DNA of 64,000 nt from Spirosoma aerolatum (GTDB lineage: Bacteria; Bacteroidota; Bacteroidia; Cytophagales; Spirosomataceae), in contig NZ_CP020104.1 of NCBI RefSeq assembly GCF_002056795.1, forward strand, positions 5,031,501-5,095,500, written 5' to 3'. Shown here piece after piece: positions 17,279 through 26,875 of the stretch (its first letter is position 1; every line of letters begins with the position of its first letter). The notes under the pieces were generated by a model that had not been told where the DNA came from, made no database searches, and was given only the letters and a program-made list of their open reading frames with translations. A program made the position numbers and the translations under genes.

Positions 17279-18358
17279 ATGAATTCAATTTATACACCCC
17301 AACAGCAACGCATATTATTGATTGCAAGCCTGCTCATTATTGCTGGCTTCATTCTGTTTGGCTTAAGCGGATATACAACGGCTTTCCTGGGGGCAGGTAT
17401 TTTATATGTAGTTTTCCGTCCCTGGTTTACGGCACTGGCTATTAAACGCAACTGGAACCGATCACTAGTGGCTTCGCTCCTGATTGTTTTTTCGTTGGTG
17501 GTCATAATCATGCCCTTCCTGACGCTTAGCCTGTTATTGATCGACCGTATTCAGTATTATAGCCAGCATACGGAAGTGATTCTGAATCTGGTAAAAAAAC
17601 TCGAAGAGCTTACGGGTTACAAAATTACCAGCCAGCAAAATATTCAGGCAATTCTCCGACAGGGCGGTACCTATGCAAGTCGATTACTGCCTTCTATAGC
17701 GGGTGGAGCGCTGGATTTTATCGTGATTATCGGCCTGATGCTCTTTACCTTATACTTCATGTTTGTGCAGCAGGAAGCGTTTCAGAAAGGGCTCCAAAAA
17801 TACTTACCCTTCAAGCGGGATACGCAGAAAGAACTGGCGGAGTCGCTAAAGAACAACGTAAACGCCAATGTGCTGGGGCAGGCGCTGGTTAGTCTGGTAC
17901 AGGGTGTGCTGACGGGCCTGACACTCTGGATTTTTGGCGTACCCGATTCGCCATTCTGGGGCACCGTTGCCTTCTTTCTGGCATTTATTCCGGTATTAGG
18001 TACACCACTGGTTTGGGCTCCTGCCGGACTGATTCAACTGTCGCAGGGCAATACTGGGGAGGGAGTAGGCATTTTGCTGGTCGGTGTGATCGTCATTATC
18101 AACATCGATAATCTGCTTCGTATTATGCTTGCTAAGCGCATGGGCGACATCCATCCACTCGTTACGCTGGCTGGTATCGTACTCGGTGTTCCTATCTTCG
18201 GCATAATCGGTCTGGTCATCGGCCCCCTGCTCCTCTCCTATTTCATCGTACTGATTCAGGTGTTCGAACGAGAGAACAAGAAGCAGGAAAAAGAAGCCGC
18301 ACTAGCCGAGGAGCGCCTAGAGAAAGTAGCTGAAAAGAGCGAAAGAGCGAAAGAGTGA
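17279..18358 (+). CDS. AI-2E family transporter (PerM/TqsA-type membrane protein)
   Basis: The 359-residue product is an integral inner membrane protein with about eight hydrophobic segments. Paired N-terminal helices (IASLLIIAGFILFGLSGYT, FRPWFTALAIKRNWN) precede a soluble-looking middle region (residues 90-140) and a conserved C-terminal block (FWGTVAFFLAFIPVLGTPLV, VIIINIDNLLRIMLAKR, HPLVTLAGIVLGVPIFG). Members export autoinducer-2 or act as ion antiporters; the substrate here is unknown. The last residues KSERAKE are encoded by an inverted repeat (18342-18401), so the extreme C-terminus is repeat-derived. Confidence 0.87.
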   Translation: MNSIYTPQQQRILLIASLLIIAGFILFGLSGYTTAFLGAGILYVVFRPWFTALAIKRNWNRSLVASLLIVFSLVVIIMPFLTLSLLLIDRIQYYSQHTEVILNLVKKLEELTGYKITSQQNIQAILRQGGTYASRLLPSIAGGALDFIVIIGLMLFTLYFMFVQQEAFQKGLQKYLPFKRDTQKELAESLKNNVNANVLGQALVSLVQGVLTGLTLWIFGVPDSPFWGTVAFFLAFIPVLGTPLVWAPAGLIQLSQGNTGEGVGILLVGVIVIINIDNLLRIMLAKRMGDIHPLVTLAGIVLGVPIFGIIGLVIGPLLLSYFIVLIQVFERENKKQEKEAALAEERLEKVAEKSERAKE

Positions 18359-18401
18359 AAGCAGGCTTGCGTCAGCCCACTCTTTCACTCTTTCGCTCTT
18401 T
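18342..18401. repeat. Inverted repeat at convergent 3' ends (KSER family)
   Basis: Perfect 20-base arms at 18342-18361 and 18382-18401 enclose a 20-base loop. The left arm overlaps the last codons and stop of the AI-2E transporter gene, and the right arm ends three bases before the PspC gene stop. It shares its core with the 36-bp repeat at 42814-42903. It probably acts as a bidirectional terminator. Confidence 0.8.
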
Positions 18402-18404
18402 ATC

Positions 18405-20909
18405 TTACTGCCGCGTCACTTTACTGGCTCCTGAGGTTTCGGTGTCGAGCGAACCAACCTGACCCAGATCTGCATGGCTGGCACCATTAGCATCAACGGT
18501 CGCTTTACCGATATTCATTCCAGTGGCTTCCAGTTTGCAGGCTCCGCTCAATTCAGCATCCAGTTGGTTAGCATGTCCATGCAGTACCGTATTGGAAGCG
18601 CCTGACATATCGAGATCCAGTTTATCGACTTCGCCATCGAATACGGTACGACAGGCACCGCTCATGCCGATGGTCAAGTGGCCATACCGCTCGAAGCCGG
18701 TCAGGCTGGCTTTTGATGCCCCGGTTAATTGCAGTTCCTCAATCGCCTTCGGAACCGTAATGGTCAGTCCTATGCGTTTCCGATTACTCCAGTCGAATAT
18801 ACCACTCCGGTCGATGAATACTTTTAAGGTATTACCTTCGATTTTTACGTTAACATCCTCCAGGTCTTTTTCACGGCCATCGGCCACCACTTTGTAGGAA
18901 TCCCCTTTTCGGAAACGCACCACAAAAGCTCCACCTACATCGACTTTCGAAAAATCGGTGACGTTGAACTGTCGGGTATGATCGCCGATATGGTCGAAAT
19001 CGTCCCCTAGTTCGCTGGCAACGGCATTCTGTACATCTTCCGTCAGATCGGTCACGTCGTTGTCTTCATCATTGTACTCACGATCTTTCTCCCGTGGGTA
19101 GTTGATGCAAACCAATCCTTCAACTTTGGTAAACTTCCAGATACTCGACTCCATCCGATCAAACTCTTTTCCGCCAAACTCATTACGGATAAATCGGGCA
19201 AACTCACGGGTCATGCGGAATGGCTTCTCGTACGGAACCATCAGATCCATATCCAGATCCTGACCCCTGAAGCGGGATTTGGGAGCCAACTCAATAGTTT
19301 CATCGAAACGAACTGTCGAATCCTTAATGGTATACACATACCGGATCTGGCGGGCGTTGACCTGTGCATCGGTCCGGGTGCGGCCCTGCGCACGGAAATA
19401 CTGCACCAGATTCAATGTATTGCCTTCATACCCTTTCAATTCGATGGATGGTCGCCAGTTGTCATCGTTCTCCGCATTGTTCATCGCGAAAGTCGGAATG
19501 GCAGCCGGTACGTTCAGCACTTTGGTTTCTTCGACCGTACCCCGGCGCTGGAAGCTGCTGATGACAGGGGTCACCGTACCGCCAAATATTACCAGACTCA
19601 CGAGCCAGACGCCAGCTAGTGTCAGGGCGGTACGGCTGCTCAACACACTTCGCATCACGATCAGCATAATGCCCAGTATGGCTAATCCAAAGGCAGGAAT
19701 GAATCCAACCAGAAAAGCCGTTAGTACCATGGGCGCATTAATATCATCCCGAATCATATCAATAGGCAGGTTACCCAGATGAACGCCCGATTCAAACCCG
19801 ATGAAGGCCCCCGCAACAGCCAGACAGGCGACCATCAAGGCAAAGGCAAGAATCAGCATAAGCACACCTGCAAAAATCCGAATGACAGCGACCACCGCAT
19901 TTAGAAACGGCCCTAAAGCACTGCCCAGCCCACCGATTATGGTAGCGATAGCCCGGAACGGAAACAGCAGAACACGAGTCAGGGTACTCTCATTATTTGG
20001 CGATTCGTTGATATTCAGGTTCTGCTTAATGCTATGTTCGATATTCGAGAGCGTAATGGGTTGCCCCTGCATCTCCATTTTTTCGGTAAGTGTATTGGCT
20101 TGCGGAGCAATCATCCAAAGAACGATGTAGAGCAGAAAACCAACCCCGAACAAGACAATACCCAGCACGAAAAGCAGTCGGATAATACCCGTATCGACAC
20201 CAAAGTAGGCCGCAATCCCTGAAGCTACACCGCCCAGTACTTTATCTTCGGGATTCCGAAAAAATTTCTTGACAGTTTTGTCATCCTCAATCGTGCTAAC
20301 TCCCGGCAGGGCAATCCACATGGCAATGTATACAATCAGGGTAAAGCTCGAAACGCCAGCGCCAAACTCATGACCGAGTGGTGGTAAGGCCAGAAACAAG
20401 GTCAGAAAAATCAGCCGTATCCACACAACGTCGATGTTGAAGTAATGTGCCAGACCGGCACACACCCCACCCAGGGTTTTCCGACGTAAATCACGCACCA
20501 GCCGACGTGGTTCAAGAGATGGGCTTGGAGCGTAGGGCTTTGGGTCTTGCGCGGTGCTCTGACTTCCTGCGTTTTTGGGCCCCTGCCCTATACCGCTAGC
20601 CGAATTACGTCCGCCAGTGGTTACGAGTACTTCTTCTTCCTCCACCGCTTCGAAGTCGGCAACGGTACCCATAGCCGCCACGAGTTCGTTCACATCTTCC
20701 AGTGAAATAGCCTGTTTATCAGCCGATTTCAATTTCACCAGCAGTTTTTCGGCAATTCGGTTCTCGATATCGGTTACTATTTCCTGGCTATCCTCATAGG
20801 TGGAGAAATATTGCTGTACCGACGTCAGGTAACTTTTAAGTTTGTCGTAGCCATCCTCTTCAATATGGAAGATGACGCCACTAATATTAATACTAATTGT
20901 CTTTTTCAT
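18405..20909 (-). CDS. PspC and GIN (DUF2807) domain membrane protein
   Basis: The 834-residue product has an N-terminal soluble region (1-100) with HIEEDGYDKLKSYL, then two PspC domains (about 138-210, RKTLGGVCAGLAHYFNIDVV; about 218-270, EDKVLGGVASGIAAYFGVDT). Several membrane helices follow (about 310-450), and a C-terminal putative auto-transporter adhesin head GIN domain (about 650-834) with Gly/Ala/Ser-rich repeats (SGASNTVLHG). PspC proteins take part in envelope stress. The linker PKPYAPSPSLEP (123-134) is encoded by a dispersed repeat also found at 11226-11248. The PadR regulator gene lies 21 bases upstream in the same operon. Confidence 0.9.
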   Translation of the reverse strand: MKKTISINISGVIFHIEEDGYDKLKSYLTSVQQYFSTYEDSQEIVTDIENRIAEKLLVKLKSADKQAISLEDVNELVAAMGTVADFEAVEEEEVLVTTGGRNSASGIGQGPKNAGSQSTAQDPKPYAPSPSLEPRRLVRDLRRKTLGGVCAGLAHYFNIDVVWIRLIFLTLFLALPPLGHEFGAGVSSFTLIVYIAMWIALPGVSTIEDDKTVKKFFRNPEDKVLGGVASGIAAYFGVDTGIIRLLFVLGIVLFGVGFLLYIVLWMIAPQANTLTEKMEMQGQPITLSNIEHSIKQNLNINESPNNESTLTRVLLFPFRAIATIIGGLGSALGPFLNAVVAVIRIFAGVLMLILAFALMVACLAVAGAFIGFESGVHLGNLPIDMIRDDINAPMVLTAFLVGFIPAFGLAILGIMLIVMRSVLSSRTALTLAGVWLVSLVIFGGTVTPVISSFQRRGTVEETKVLNVPAAIPTFAMNNAENDDNWRPSIELKGYEGNTLNLVQYFRAQGRTRTDAQVNARQIRYVYTIKDSTVRFDETIELAPKSRFRGQDLDMDLMVPYEKPFRMTREFARFIRNEFGGKEFDRMESSIWKFTKVEGLVCINYPREKDREYNDEDNDVTDLTEDVQNAVASELGDDFDHIGDHTRQFNVTDFSKVDVGGAFVVRFRKGDSYKVVADGREKDLEDVNVKIEGNTLKVFIDRSGIFDWSNRKRIGLTITVPKAIEELQLTGASKASLTGFERYGHLTIGMSGACRTVFDGEVDKLDLDMSGASNTVLHGHANQLDAELSGACKLEATGMNIGKATVDANGASHADLGQVGSLDTETSGASKVTRQ

Positions 20910-20930
20910 GGCTATTGAGAAGAGAATAGG

Positions 20931-21335
20931 TTAAGCGTTGGCAGATGGAGTGGTTGGATCGGATGGCAGAACAGGCGACGCCCCATTAGCCGGTTTCTTG
21001 TGCTGCTCCGCTTTACCGACAATGGCATTAACCGACTCGGCAAGCTCCTGCCAGGTTTCGTTAAGAGCATCCAGCGAAGAGCGACCCAGTTCAGTCAGAA
21101 TATAATACTTACGAGGAGGCCCAGACGTCGACTCTACCCATTTGTAATCGAGCAGACCGGCATTTTTCAATCGGGTTAGTAGTGGGTACAAGGTACCTTC
21201 CACAACCATGATTCGGGCGGAGGTCAGCTCGTCAAGCATATCGGAGGCATACACTTCGCCCCGCGATATGATGTGCAAGATGCAGAACTCCAGGATGCCC
21301 TTCCGCATTTGCACTTGAGCGTTTTCAATATTCAT
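20931..21335 (-). CDS. PadR family transcriptional regulator
   Basis: The 134-residue product is a winged-helix PadR-type repressor: RKGILEFCILHIISRGEVYA, then VVEGTLYPLLTRLKNAGLLD for the recognition helix and wing, and YYILTELGRSSLDALNETW. A disordered Pro/Ser/Ala tail closes the chain. It is the first gene of the pair with the PspC/GIN protein, the usual arrangement in Bacteroidota, where it probably autoregulates the operon in response to envelope conditions. Confidence 0.92.
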   Translation of the reverse strand: MNIENAQVQMRKGILEFCILHIISRGEVYASDMLDELTSARIMVVEGTLYPLLTRLKNAGLLDYKWVESTSGPPRKYYILTELGRSSLDALNETWQELAESVNAIVGKAEQHKKPANGASPVLPSDPTTPSANA

Positions 21336-21589
21336 TGGTATATAAAATTTCGTTAATTTCTTATTTCAAAGGTACTAAAAGGTACTATGCGATGCAAGGT
21401 ACTTTGCTTCTTTCTATATATAAAACTGGATCAGTGGTAAAAAAGGCAGGCTGAATGGTTATATGATTCAGGATCGTAAATCCAACACTTTTTATGAACT
21501 CAGTGCATGCCACTCTGAAAGCGATTCGTCTGAAAAGAAGTCAAAGACCTCGCATGCTATAGGCCGGCCTATCTGTCTGGGCATCTAAG

Positions 21590-21945
21590 GCAATACCTGA
21601 ATGGGAAAGCATTGAGCACATCGCCGTGTACCGCTTCATGCTATAATGCTGCAAGAATGGGAAAAATCAATCGGTAATGGCACTCCGTCGCGGTACCGAT
21701 TGATGAAAATGTGCTGTTGCCGGAGCACTACTATAGTCCAGATGAGTTAAGGAAGCACTTAACCGATTGGGTAGATTACTATAATCTCAACACTATTATG
21801 AATCTCTGTATAACGTACGCCCCGCCGATGCGTACTGGGAGCGCTAAGAACAAATCGTTGTCGAGCGTAAAAAATCAAGAAGCTAACGACGGCTCAACGG
21901 CGGAAAAGCAACCCATCGCTATGACATATTTTTCAGCGAATCCAA
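21590..21945 (+). pseudogene. Transposase remnant (rve integrase domain, IS3/IS481-like)
   Basis: Read across stops and frame breaks, the stretch gives GKINR, then ENVLLPEHYYSPDELRKHL and TDWVDYYN, then ADAYWER. These line up with the end of an rve-type transposase core (GKIERYHRSMKN, EHYYSPDELR, WVDYYN, PADVY). A stop follows GKINR and the N-terminal catalytic Asp residues are absent. No terminal inverted repeats could be identified. It is a dead insertion sequence fragment. Confidence 0.7.
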
Positions 21946-22188
21946 AGTGGCTAGATTTGTCTCTTCTCTTTTTCGCCCCCATCTGTCCACTTTCGGTTGA
22001 CGATTTACAACGGTGCCTATGAGCGCCTGAAGTTGAGTTTATTCGCTATTATGCTGATTCTATTCGATGGCTTAAAACCAAAGCTAAACGTTGTATTAGA
22101 TCAACCACCGTTCGCCTATTTGGGTAATACCATTACAGTTTGTTAACAGTAGTACCCAAATCGACGAGCGGCTAAGGAAGGCTACTTG

Positions 22189-22725
22189 TTAGACCGTTAA
22201 TTTACCCTCAATCGAGTCATCTAAGGTTTTCCCCATAATCGCACCGGCAGCCATTTTGACAAAGGCTACAGCGTTCCCGTGTTTATTGTCCCAATAATAG
22301 CCCTCACGCGTATCCACTTTGATCACCGTAATACGCGGATCGTCCTCTCCTTCGGTGAACCACGTTTTTAAAAGTGGCTCCCAGAGCTCGTTGATCAGCT
22401 GTTTATCTTTCGATATGGTGGCCTCACCATAGATACTCAGAAAATCCGAATGGGCCGAGCCTTGAAACAATAAGTGAACTCGAGGGTCAAGTTGTATCTC
22501 CGCATTTTTATGACTATCATCGGCACTGAGGAACCAGAAACTGCCAGCTTCATCCACCTTTTGTACCGACATAGGCCTTGTTGTCAATGGCTGGCCTGAG
22601 GTGATTTTGGTACAGAAATAACAGGTCTTGTTCTGATCTACTAATTCCTTAATTTTTTTTCCGGCTTGGGTCCCTTTCAGATCCTGGTGATTGGCTTCGG
22701 GTTGCTCTTGATTAATACTATCCAT
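22189..22725 (-). CDS. Pyridoxamine 5'-phosphate oxidase-like general stress protein
   Basis: The start at 22725 (MDSINQEQPEANHQDLKG) gives 178 residues; a longer frame to 22779 is less likely. The split-barrel FMN-binding fold of the general stress protein 26 type is seen in KTCYFCTKITSGQPLTTRPM, FWFLSADDSHKNAEIQLDP, HLLFQGSAHSDFLSIYGEA and TVIKVDTREGYYWD. Such proteins bind FMN or related cofactors; true PNP oxidase activity is unlikely at this length. It sits between two insertion sequence remnants and may have moved with them. Confidence 0.85.
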   Translation of the reverse strand: MDSINQEQPEANHQDLKGTQAGKKIKELVDQNKTCYFCTKITSGQPLTTRPMSVQKVDEAGSFWFLSADDSHKNAEIQLDPRVHLLFQGSAHSDFLSIYGEATISKDKQLINELWEPLLKTWFTEGEDDPRITVIKVDTREGYYWDNKHGNAVAFVKMAAGAIMGKTLDDSIEGKLTV

Positions 22726-23169
22726 AACGTTTTTAATTAGCGTAGAGTTGTTTCCACGGCTAACAACCTGTTGAACCAACTGTCTTTGGAAAAACCCATA
22801 CTACAAAATTTCTTTATTGTATGGTCTTCGATCGGCCCGTAGTTTCGAACAGATACTACCCAAATTGGAGATTACGTATGGTTAATCAACCTCTATTTTT
22901 AGAACACCCATCCGAGGTTTGTCTTAGCCCCCTGAATGGTTGAACAAAATTGGAAAACCAGCCGGGTCGCCGGTGTGATTAGCCCTAATAAATTCAGAAA
23001 TCATGAGCAAAATCATCGGACAGCCGAAGCTGGCGAAGTTTCTCCCCGAAGACTGCTATTCCATCATCCAAGAGGTAATTCCTGCGGCCATGACGAGACC
23101 TGTCGCAACTACAAGGGCACGAGCCACCCCGCTATCCCCTCATTGCTGCACAAGGGGCGATTGGAGTAT
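22726..23169. other. Degenerate region between stress protein and IS1-like fragment
   Basis: No intact gene. A plus-strand frame opening near 23003 (MSKIIGQPKLAKFLPEDCYS, then IIQEV) looks protein-like for about 25 codons before losing character, suggesting a scrambled coding remnant. I cannot name the family. Confidence 0.35.
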
Positions 23170-23367
23170 TTATGCAAGAGCAGAGAGGGCATGAAAGATT
23201 CCTATGCACGCGTCGATCCTCAACTGCGAGCACTCGAACCGGGCCACCAGAGCGGTTCGCCCACAGTCGTAACAGCGGTATCGTTGAGTACCTGAGCGAG
23301 TGGTGTCATAGCGTTTAACGTGTTGGGTCTGCCCACAATGCTTGCAAGCGATTGCTTCTAAGAGCAT
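23170..23367 (-). pseudogene. IS1-like transposase zinc-ribbon fragment
   Basis: The 65-residue frame carries IACKHCGQTQHVKRYDTTRS, followed by GTQRYRCYDCGRTA. This is the four-cysteine zinc ribbon found at the N-terminus of IS1 InsA-like and related transposases, which helps bind DNA. The rest of the transposase is missing. Together with the remnant at 21590 it marks a small graveyard of insertion sequences. Confidence 0.65.
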
Positions 23368-23505
23368 TCATAAATGCTACTGATTTCAAGACAGTTGAGC
23401 CATTATCCATTCATATTTATTTCCCCATATGCTACAGATAATGTAGTATGGAACCGCTTGTCATTCAGGCTAATGGCCCTGAAGGCAATCCCAACATAAA
23501 AATGC

Positions 23506-23802
23506 TTAGTTGCTAAAGGCTAATTGCTCATTTTCTACATATATCTTTATCTCAGACTGAATACGGATCTGTTTCCCGCTTTCAATTCCTTTTAACCAAG
23601 ATAATACTCTGGCTTTATCGGCTTTCAATTCCTCTACCCGTTTTAGGGAATCAATATGTTCTTCCCCTTTCCTTTCCATGTGTGAAAAGGTTTTCAAATC
23701 ATGGAAGTTAATCTTATAAGTAAGTAGGCCGCACAGAACTTCTCGGGCATCTTCATGAGTAAACACGCCCTCAATTAGCTTCAGATCAATTTTGTGTTCC
23801 AT
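23506..23802 (-). CDS. Hypothetical protein divergent from LysR
   Basis: The chosen start at 23802 (MEHKIDLKLIEGVFTHEDAR) gives 98 residues. The product is soluble and mostly helical, with a charged middle (SHMERKGEEHIDSLKRVEEL) and a final strand. No family is recognised. It is divergent from the LysR gene 92 bases away and shares its promoter region, so it may be a target of that regulator; this is a common LysR arrangement but is inferred. Confidence 0.65.
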   Translation of the reverse strand: MEHKIDLKLIEGVFTHEDAREVLCGLLTYKINFHDLKTFSHMERKGEEHIDSLKRVEELKADKARVLSWLKGIESGKQIRIQSEIKIYVENEQLAFSN

Positions 23803-23894
23803 AAGTAAACATAACATCATGTGTGGCACAAAGGTGACTACTTTATAATATAAGTAAAAATTTATATTATTGATAGAATATATAAATTATTTTT

Positions 23895-24818
23895 ATGAAT
23901 TACACCTTACACCAACTACAGGTATTTCTCAAAATAGCGCAAACGCAGAGCATTACTAAAGCGGCCGATGAGTTATACCTAACCCAACCTGCCGTTTCGA
24001 TTCAACTCAAAAATTTTCAGGATCAGTTTGATATTCCCCTGACGGAGATCATCGGCCGCAAACTGTATCTGACCGACTTTGGTCGGGAGATTGCTCTAGC
24101 CGCCGAAAAAATCGTGAACGAAGTCTATGCTATTAATTATAAAACCTTGTCCTACAAAGGTCTGCTGTTTGGTCGGCTCCGCATCTCCGTAGTATCGACA
24201 GGCAAATATGTGATGCCTTATTTTTTGGCGGGCTTTATACAGACGCACGAAGGGATTGATCTGAAAATGGACGTAACCAACAAGCAGATGGTATTAGAAA
24301 GTCTGGCCAATAATGAAGTAGACTTTGCACTTGTCTCGATCATACCCAAGCAATTGGCTGTACAGCGCGTCGAATTAATGCCCAACAAGTTGTATTTCGT
24401 AGGGGGTGCCAATAGCATTCAGCAAACGCAGGTGCTGGATCCTCAGGCGCTGAAAAACCTCCCTTTAATTTACCGAGAGGCTGGTTCAGGAACGCGCTAC
24501 ATGATGGAAAAATTTATCGCCGATAACCAGATTCAGGTTCGTAAAAAGCTGGAATTGACATCAAACGAAGCGGTGAAACAGGCAATCATGGCTGGGCTGG
24601 GCTATTCAATCATGCCCTTGATTGGTATTCGGAATGAAATTCAACGTGGTGATTTGAAAATTATACCAGTCAGCGGGCTGCCACTGCAAACCTCGTGGAA
24701 CCTAATCTGGTTGAAAGATAAACCCTTTTCACCCGTTTCCCAGGCGTTCATGAACTATCTGGAAATGAATAAAGAACTTATCATATCCGAACGGTTTACT
24801 GGTTACGATCGACAATAA
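23895..24818 (+). CDS. LysR family transcriptional regulator
   Basis: The 307-residue product has the N-terminal winged HTH (MNYTLHQLQVFLKIAQTQSI, KAADELYLTQPAVSIQLKNF) and the periplasmic-binding-like effector domain (about 90-300, GRLRISVVSTGKYVMPYFLA, LIYREAGSGTRYMMEKFI, MAGLGYSIMPLIGI). It resembles the CbbR/CysB-like branch. LysR regulators usually act on a divergent neighbour, here the 98-residue protein at 23506. The intergenic DNA is very AT-rich. The ligand is unknown. Confidence 0.92.
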   Translation: MNYTLHQLQVFLKIAQTQSITKAADELYLTQPAVSIQLKNFQDQFDIPLTEIIGRKLYLTDFGREIALAAEKIVNEVYAINYKTLSYKGLLFGRLRISVVSTGKYVMPYFLAGFIQTHEGIDLKMDVTNKQMVLESLANNEVDFALVSIIPKQLAVQRVELMPNKLYFVGGANSIQQTQVLDPQALKNLPLIYREAGSGTRYMMEKFIADNQIQVRKKLELTSNEAVKQAIMAGLGYSIMPLIGIRNEIQRGDLKIIPVSGLPLQTSWNLIWLKDKPFSPVSQAFMNYLEMNKELIISERFTGYDRQ

Positions 24819-24905
24819 CGGTGGCAATTGATAAAAGAAACACTACGCTCACCCAGTAGCGTATTATTTAACTGTCCCCCTTAGTGAATTTGGTATATAT
24901 AGTTT

Positions 24906-26744
24906 CTACTTTCTACGTGATGATGGCTGAACGCTCGGGTTGCCTTCAGATTTAAACCTTACCTTGACACCGGCATTGGCAATGATGGCAGCCTTTTTTG
25001 GTATGTCGAGGCCATTCGTGTTGAATTCATTATTTTGGGCATGGTTATACTGTCCACCCACATCCGCATTGTAAACGACGTTGTTGGCTACCCGTATGAA
25101 CTGAGAGTAGTTATCCAGATAAATTGCTTCCACATACCAATCCCCAGCCCACTGGCTTCGCTTGATGTCGTGCAGGTAATTTTCTTCGATACGGGTTCCG
25201 CGTTGATTGCCGCCTAAGGTGTAAATGCCTCCTCCATCATCGTGTAACTGAAGGCAGTGATGGATGTGATTGAAGCGGATAAGGTTCGCATAACATCCCA
25301 TATCCGCATACCCTGCTGGCTGATCCCCCACTTGAATACCACTGTAGGGCATATCAAAAATTTCGTTGTGTTCAATAGTCATCCCATGGACATTATATGC
25401 CAGCACACCACCGCCGTTGGTATACACCTGCCCGCATTTTGAAATGGAGTTATTGACAATAACGACACTGTCGGACTGTTCTTCTGGCTTGGCGTTCTTT
25501 TTACCCTGAGCATCAATCACAATACCATTGGCGGCTATATTCGTTAGCGTATTTCCGACTATCGGCGAATTATCGACATTGGCGAAAAATACGATGGCGT
25601 TTGCGCCTGCATTACGAATAACGTTGCCGCGAATGATCACATGTTGGGCATTCATTAACTTAAAAACAGCCTGTGGGTAGGCGCGGTTGACAAATGTACG
25701 GTTAGCAAGTTGGCCATAAGGCAGTACGAATTGCGTAGCTGACAACCCGACTTCTGAAGGGCTGGTCCAGTTTGTACACTCGAACGTAAGGCCCCTGAAC
25801 TCCAGATTCTGAACGGGCGTTTCCTGAGTGCCAACCACCTCAATCAGTACGTCCAGCACCGGTATTTCGAAATCCAATCGCCTTATATCAGCGTCCTTTT
25901 CGGCTTTGAAGTATAGTATTCCCTTTACTTTGTCCAAATACCATTCGCCCGGCTTATCAATAAACTCATAGGCATTTTCATAATAGAAAGGTGCATTCCG
26001 ATAATAGTTGTCATTCTTATTAAAAACGACAGTTCGTTCCGCATCTTCTGGAATAAACCGGACAGAATCTCCATCGACCTCGTGGCTTTTGTAGCGGACA
26101 TTCTGGTGGATCCAGTGTGGGAGTACGACCAGTTCCATGGCCTCTTTCTGGGTAACCGACTTCGCAGCGTCCCAGTCTTTTAATGCAATCGTAAACTCCT
26201 GTTTTTGCACATTCGCCCGCAACAGTCGAAAGTAAGGGCCAAAATCGGTCTCATTTTCTTTGTTTGGCTGCCTCGCCCGTACCGCTGCTTTACCATTGAT
26301 GTAGAGTTGCCTGAAATCACTATGTCCCACAAAAGCTTTGTATATGTTTTGTCCGGCATTATGGAGTGTCCAACCAAGAACTTTCTGCCCACCGGATAAC
26401 ACAGGTTTTTCACCTGGATAGGCCTGATAAACTACCCGGCAATTTACCCTGGCGTCCTGCTGATTGAACGTCAGGGTTTGCTGCAACGCATACCGACCGC
26501 CCCGTAAATTGACCGTGATTTGTTTCGCTTCCGTTTTCAGAAGGCCACCTACCACCTGCTTTGCTTTCTCGATGGTTTTAAACGGACGTTTCAAGGTTCC
26601 CGGATTCGTATCATCCCCTTTCGGCGAGACGTATAGGTTTACCGTTGGGGAAGTAGACAAGCGCTGCGCTACTAAACCTTTACAGATCAGGAAAAGTGGG
26701 AGAAGAAGGAATACCCAGAAAAACTTCATCTTAACAGTCTTCAT
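24906..26744 (-). CDS. Secreted right-handed parallel beta-helix protein
   Basis: The start at 26744 (MKTVKMKFFWVFLLLPLFLI) gives 612 residues with a signal peptide ending near LVAQ. The segment VNLYVSPKGDDTNPGTLKRP marks the start of a pectate-lyase-like beta-helix. Parallel beta-helix repeats run from about 330 to 580 (NAQHVIIRGNVIRNAGANAI, IVVNNSISKCGQ, MTIEHNEIFDMPYSGIQVGD). Such proteins are often polysaccharide lyases or glycosidases (DUF1565/right-handed helix group). No catalytic residues can be assigned. It stands alone, convergent with LysR. Confidence 0.85.
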   Translation of the reverse strand: MKTVKMKFFWVFLLLPLFLICKGLVAQRLSTSPTVNLYVSPKGDDTNPGTLKRPFKTIEKAKQVVGGLLKTEAKQITVNLRGGRYALQQTLTFNQQDARVNCRVVYQAYPGEKPVLSGGQKVLGWTLHNAGQNIYKAFVGHSDFRQLYINGKAAVRARQPNKENETDFGPYFRLLRANVQKQEFTIALKDWDAAKSVTQKEAMELVVLPHWIHQNVRYKSHEVDGDSVRFIPEDAERTVVFNKNDNYYRNAPFYYENAYEFIDKPGEWYLDKVKGILYFKAEKDADIRRLDFEIPVLDVLIEVVGTQETPVQNLEFRGLTFECTNWTSPSEVGLSATQFVLPYGQLANRTFVNRAYPQAVFKLMNAQHVIIRGNVIRNAGANAIVFFANVDNSPIVGNTLTNIAANGIVIDAQGKKNAKPEEQSDSVVIVNNSISKCGQVYTNGGGVLAYNVHGMTIEHNEIFDMPYSGIQVGDQPAGYADMGCYANLIRFNHIHHCLQLHDDGGGIYTLGGNQRGTRIEENYLHDIKRSQWAGDWYVEAIYLDNYSQFIRVANNVVYNADVGGQYNHAQNNEFNTNGLDIPKKAAIIANAGVKVRFKSEGNPSVQPSSRRK

Positions 26745-26875
26745 TATACTCTGCTTAAAATTTAATTTCATAAACACACCTGTTTATGTGTTCGTAGCAA
26801 AGTTTCCTATTTGTTGAGGTAAGTGATGGATGTATGTACAAAGCAGACTTTACAAGACATAACTTGTCTTCTAGG

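Noticed and set aside
22936..23295. A 119-codon plus-strand frame near the IS1-like fragment
   Set aside because: It overlaps the zinc-ribbon fragment on the other strand and has no consistent family signal.
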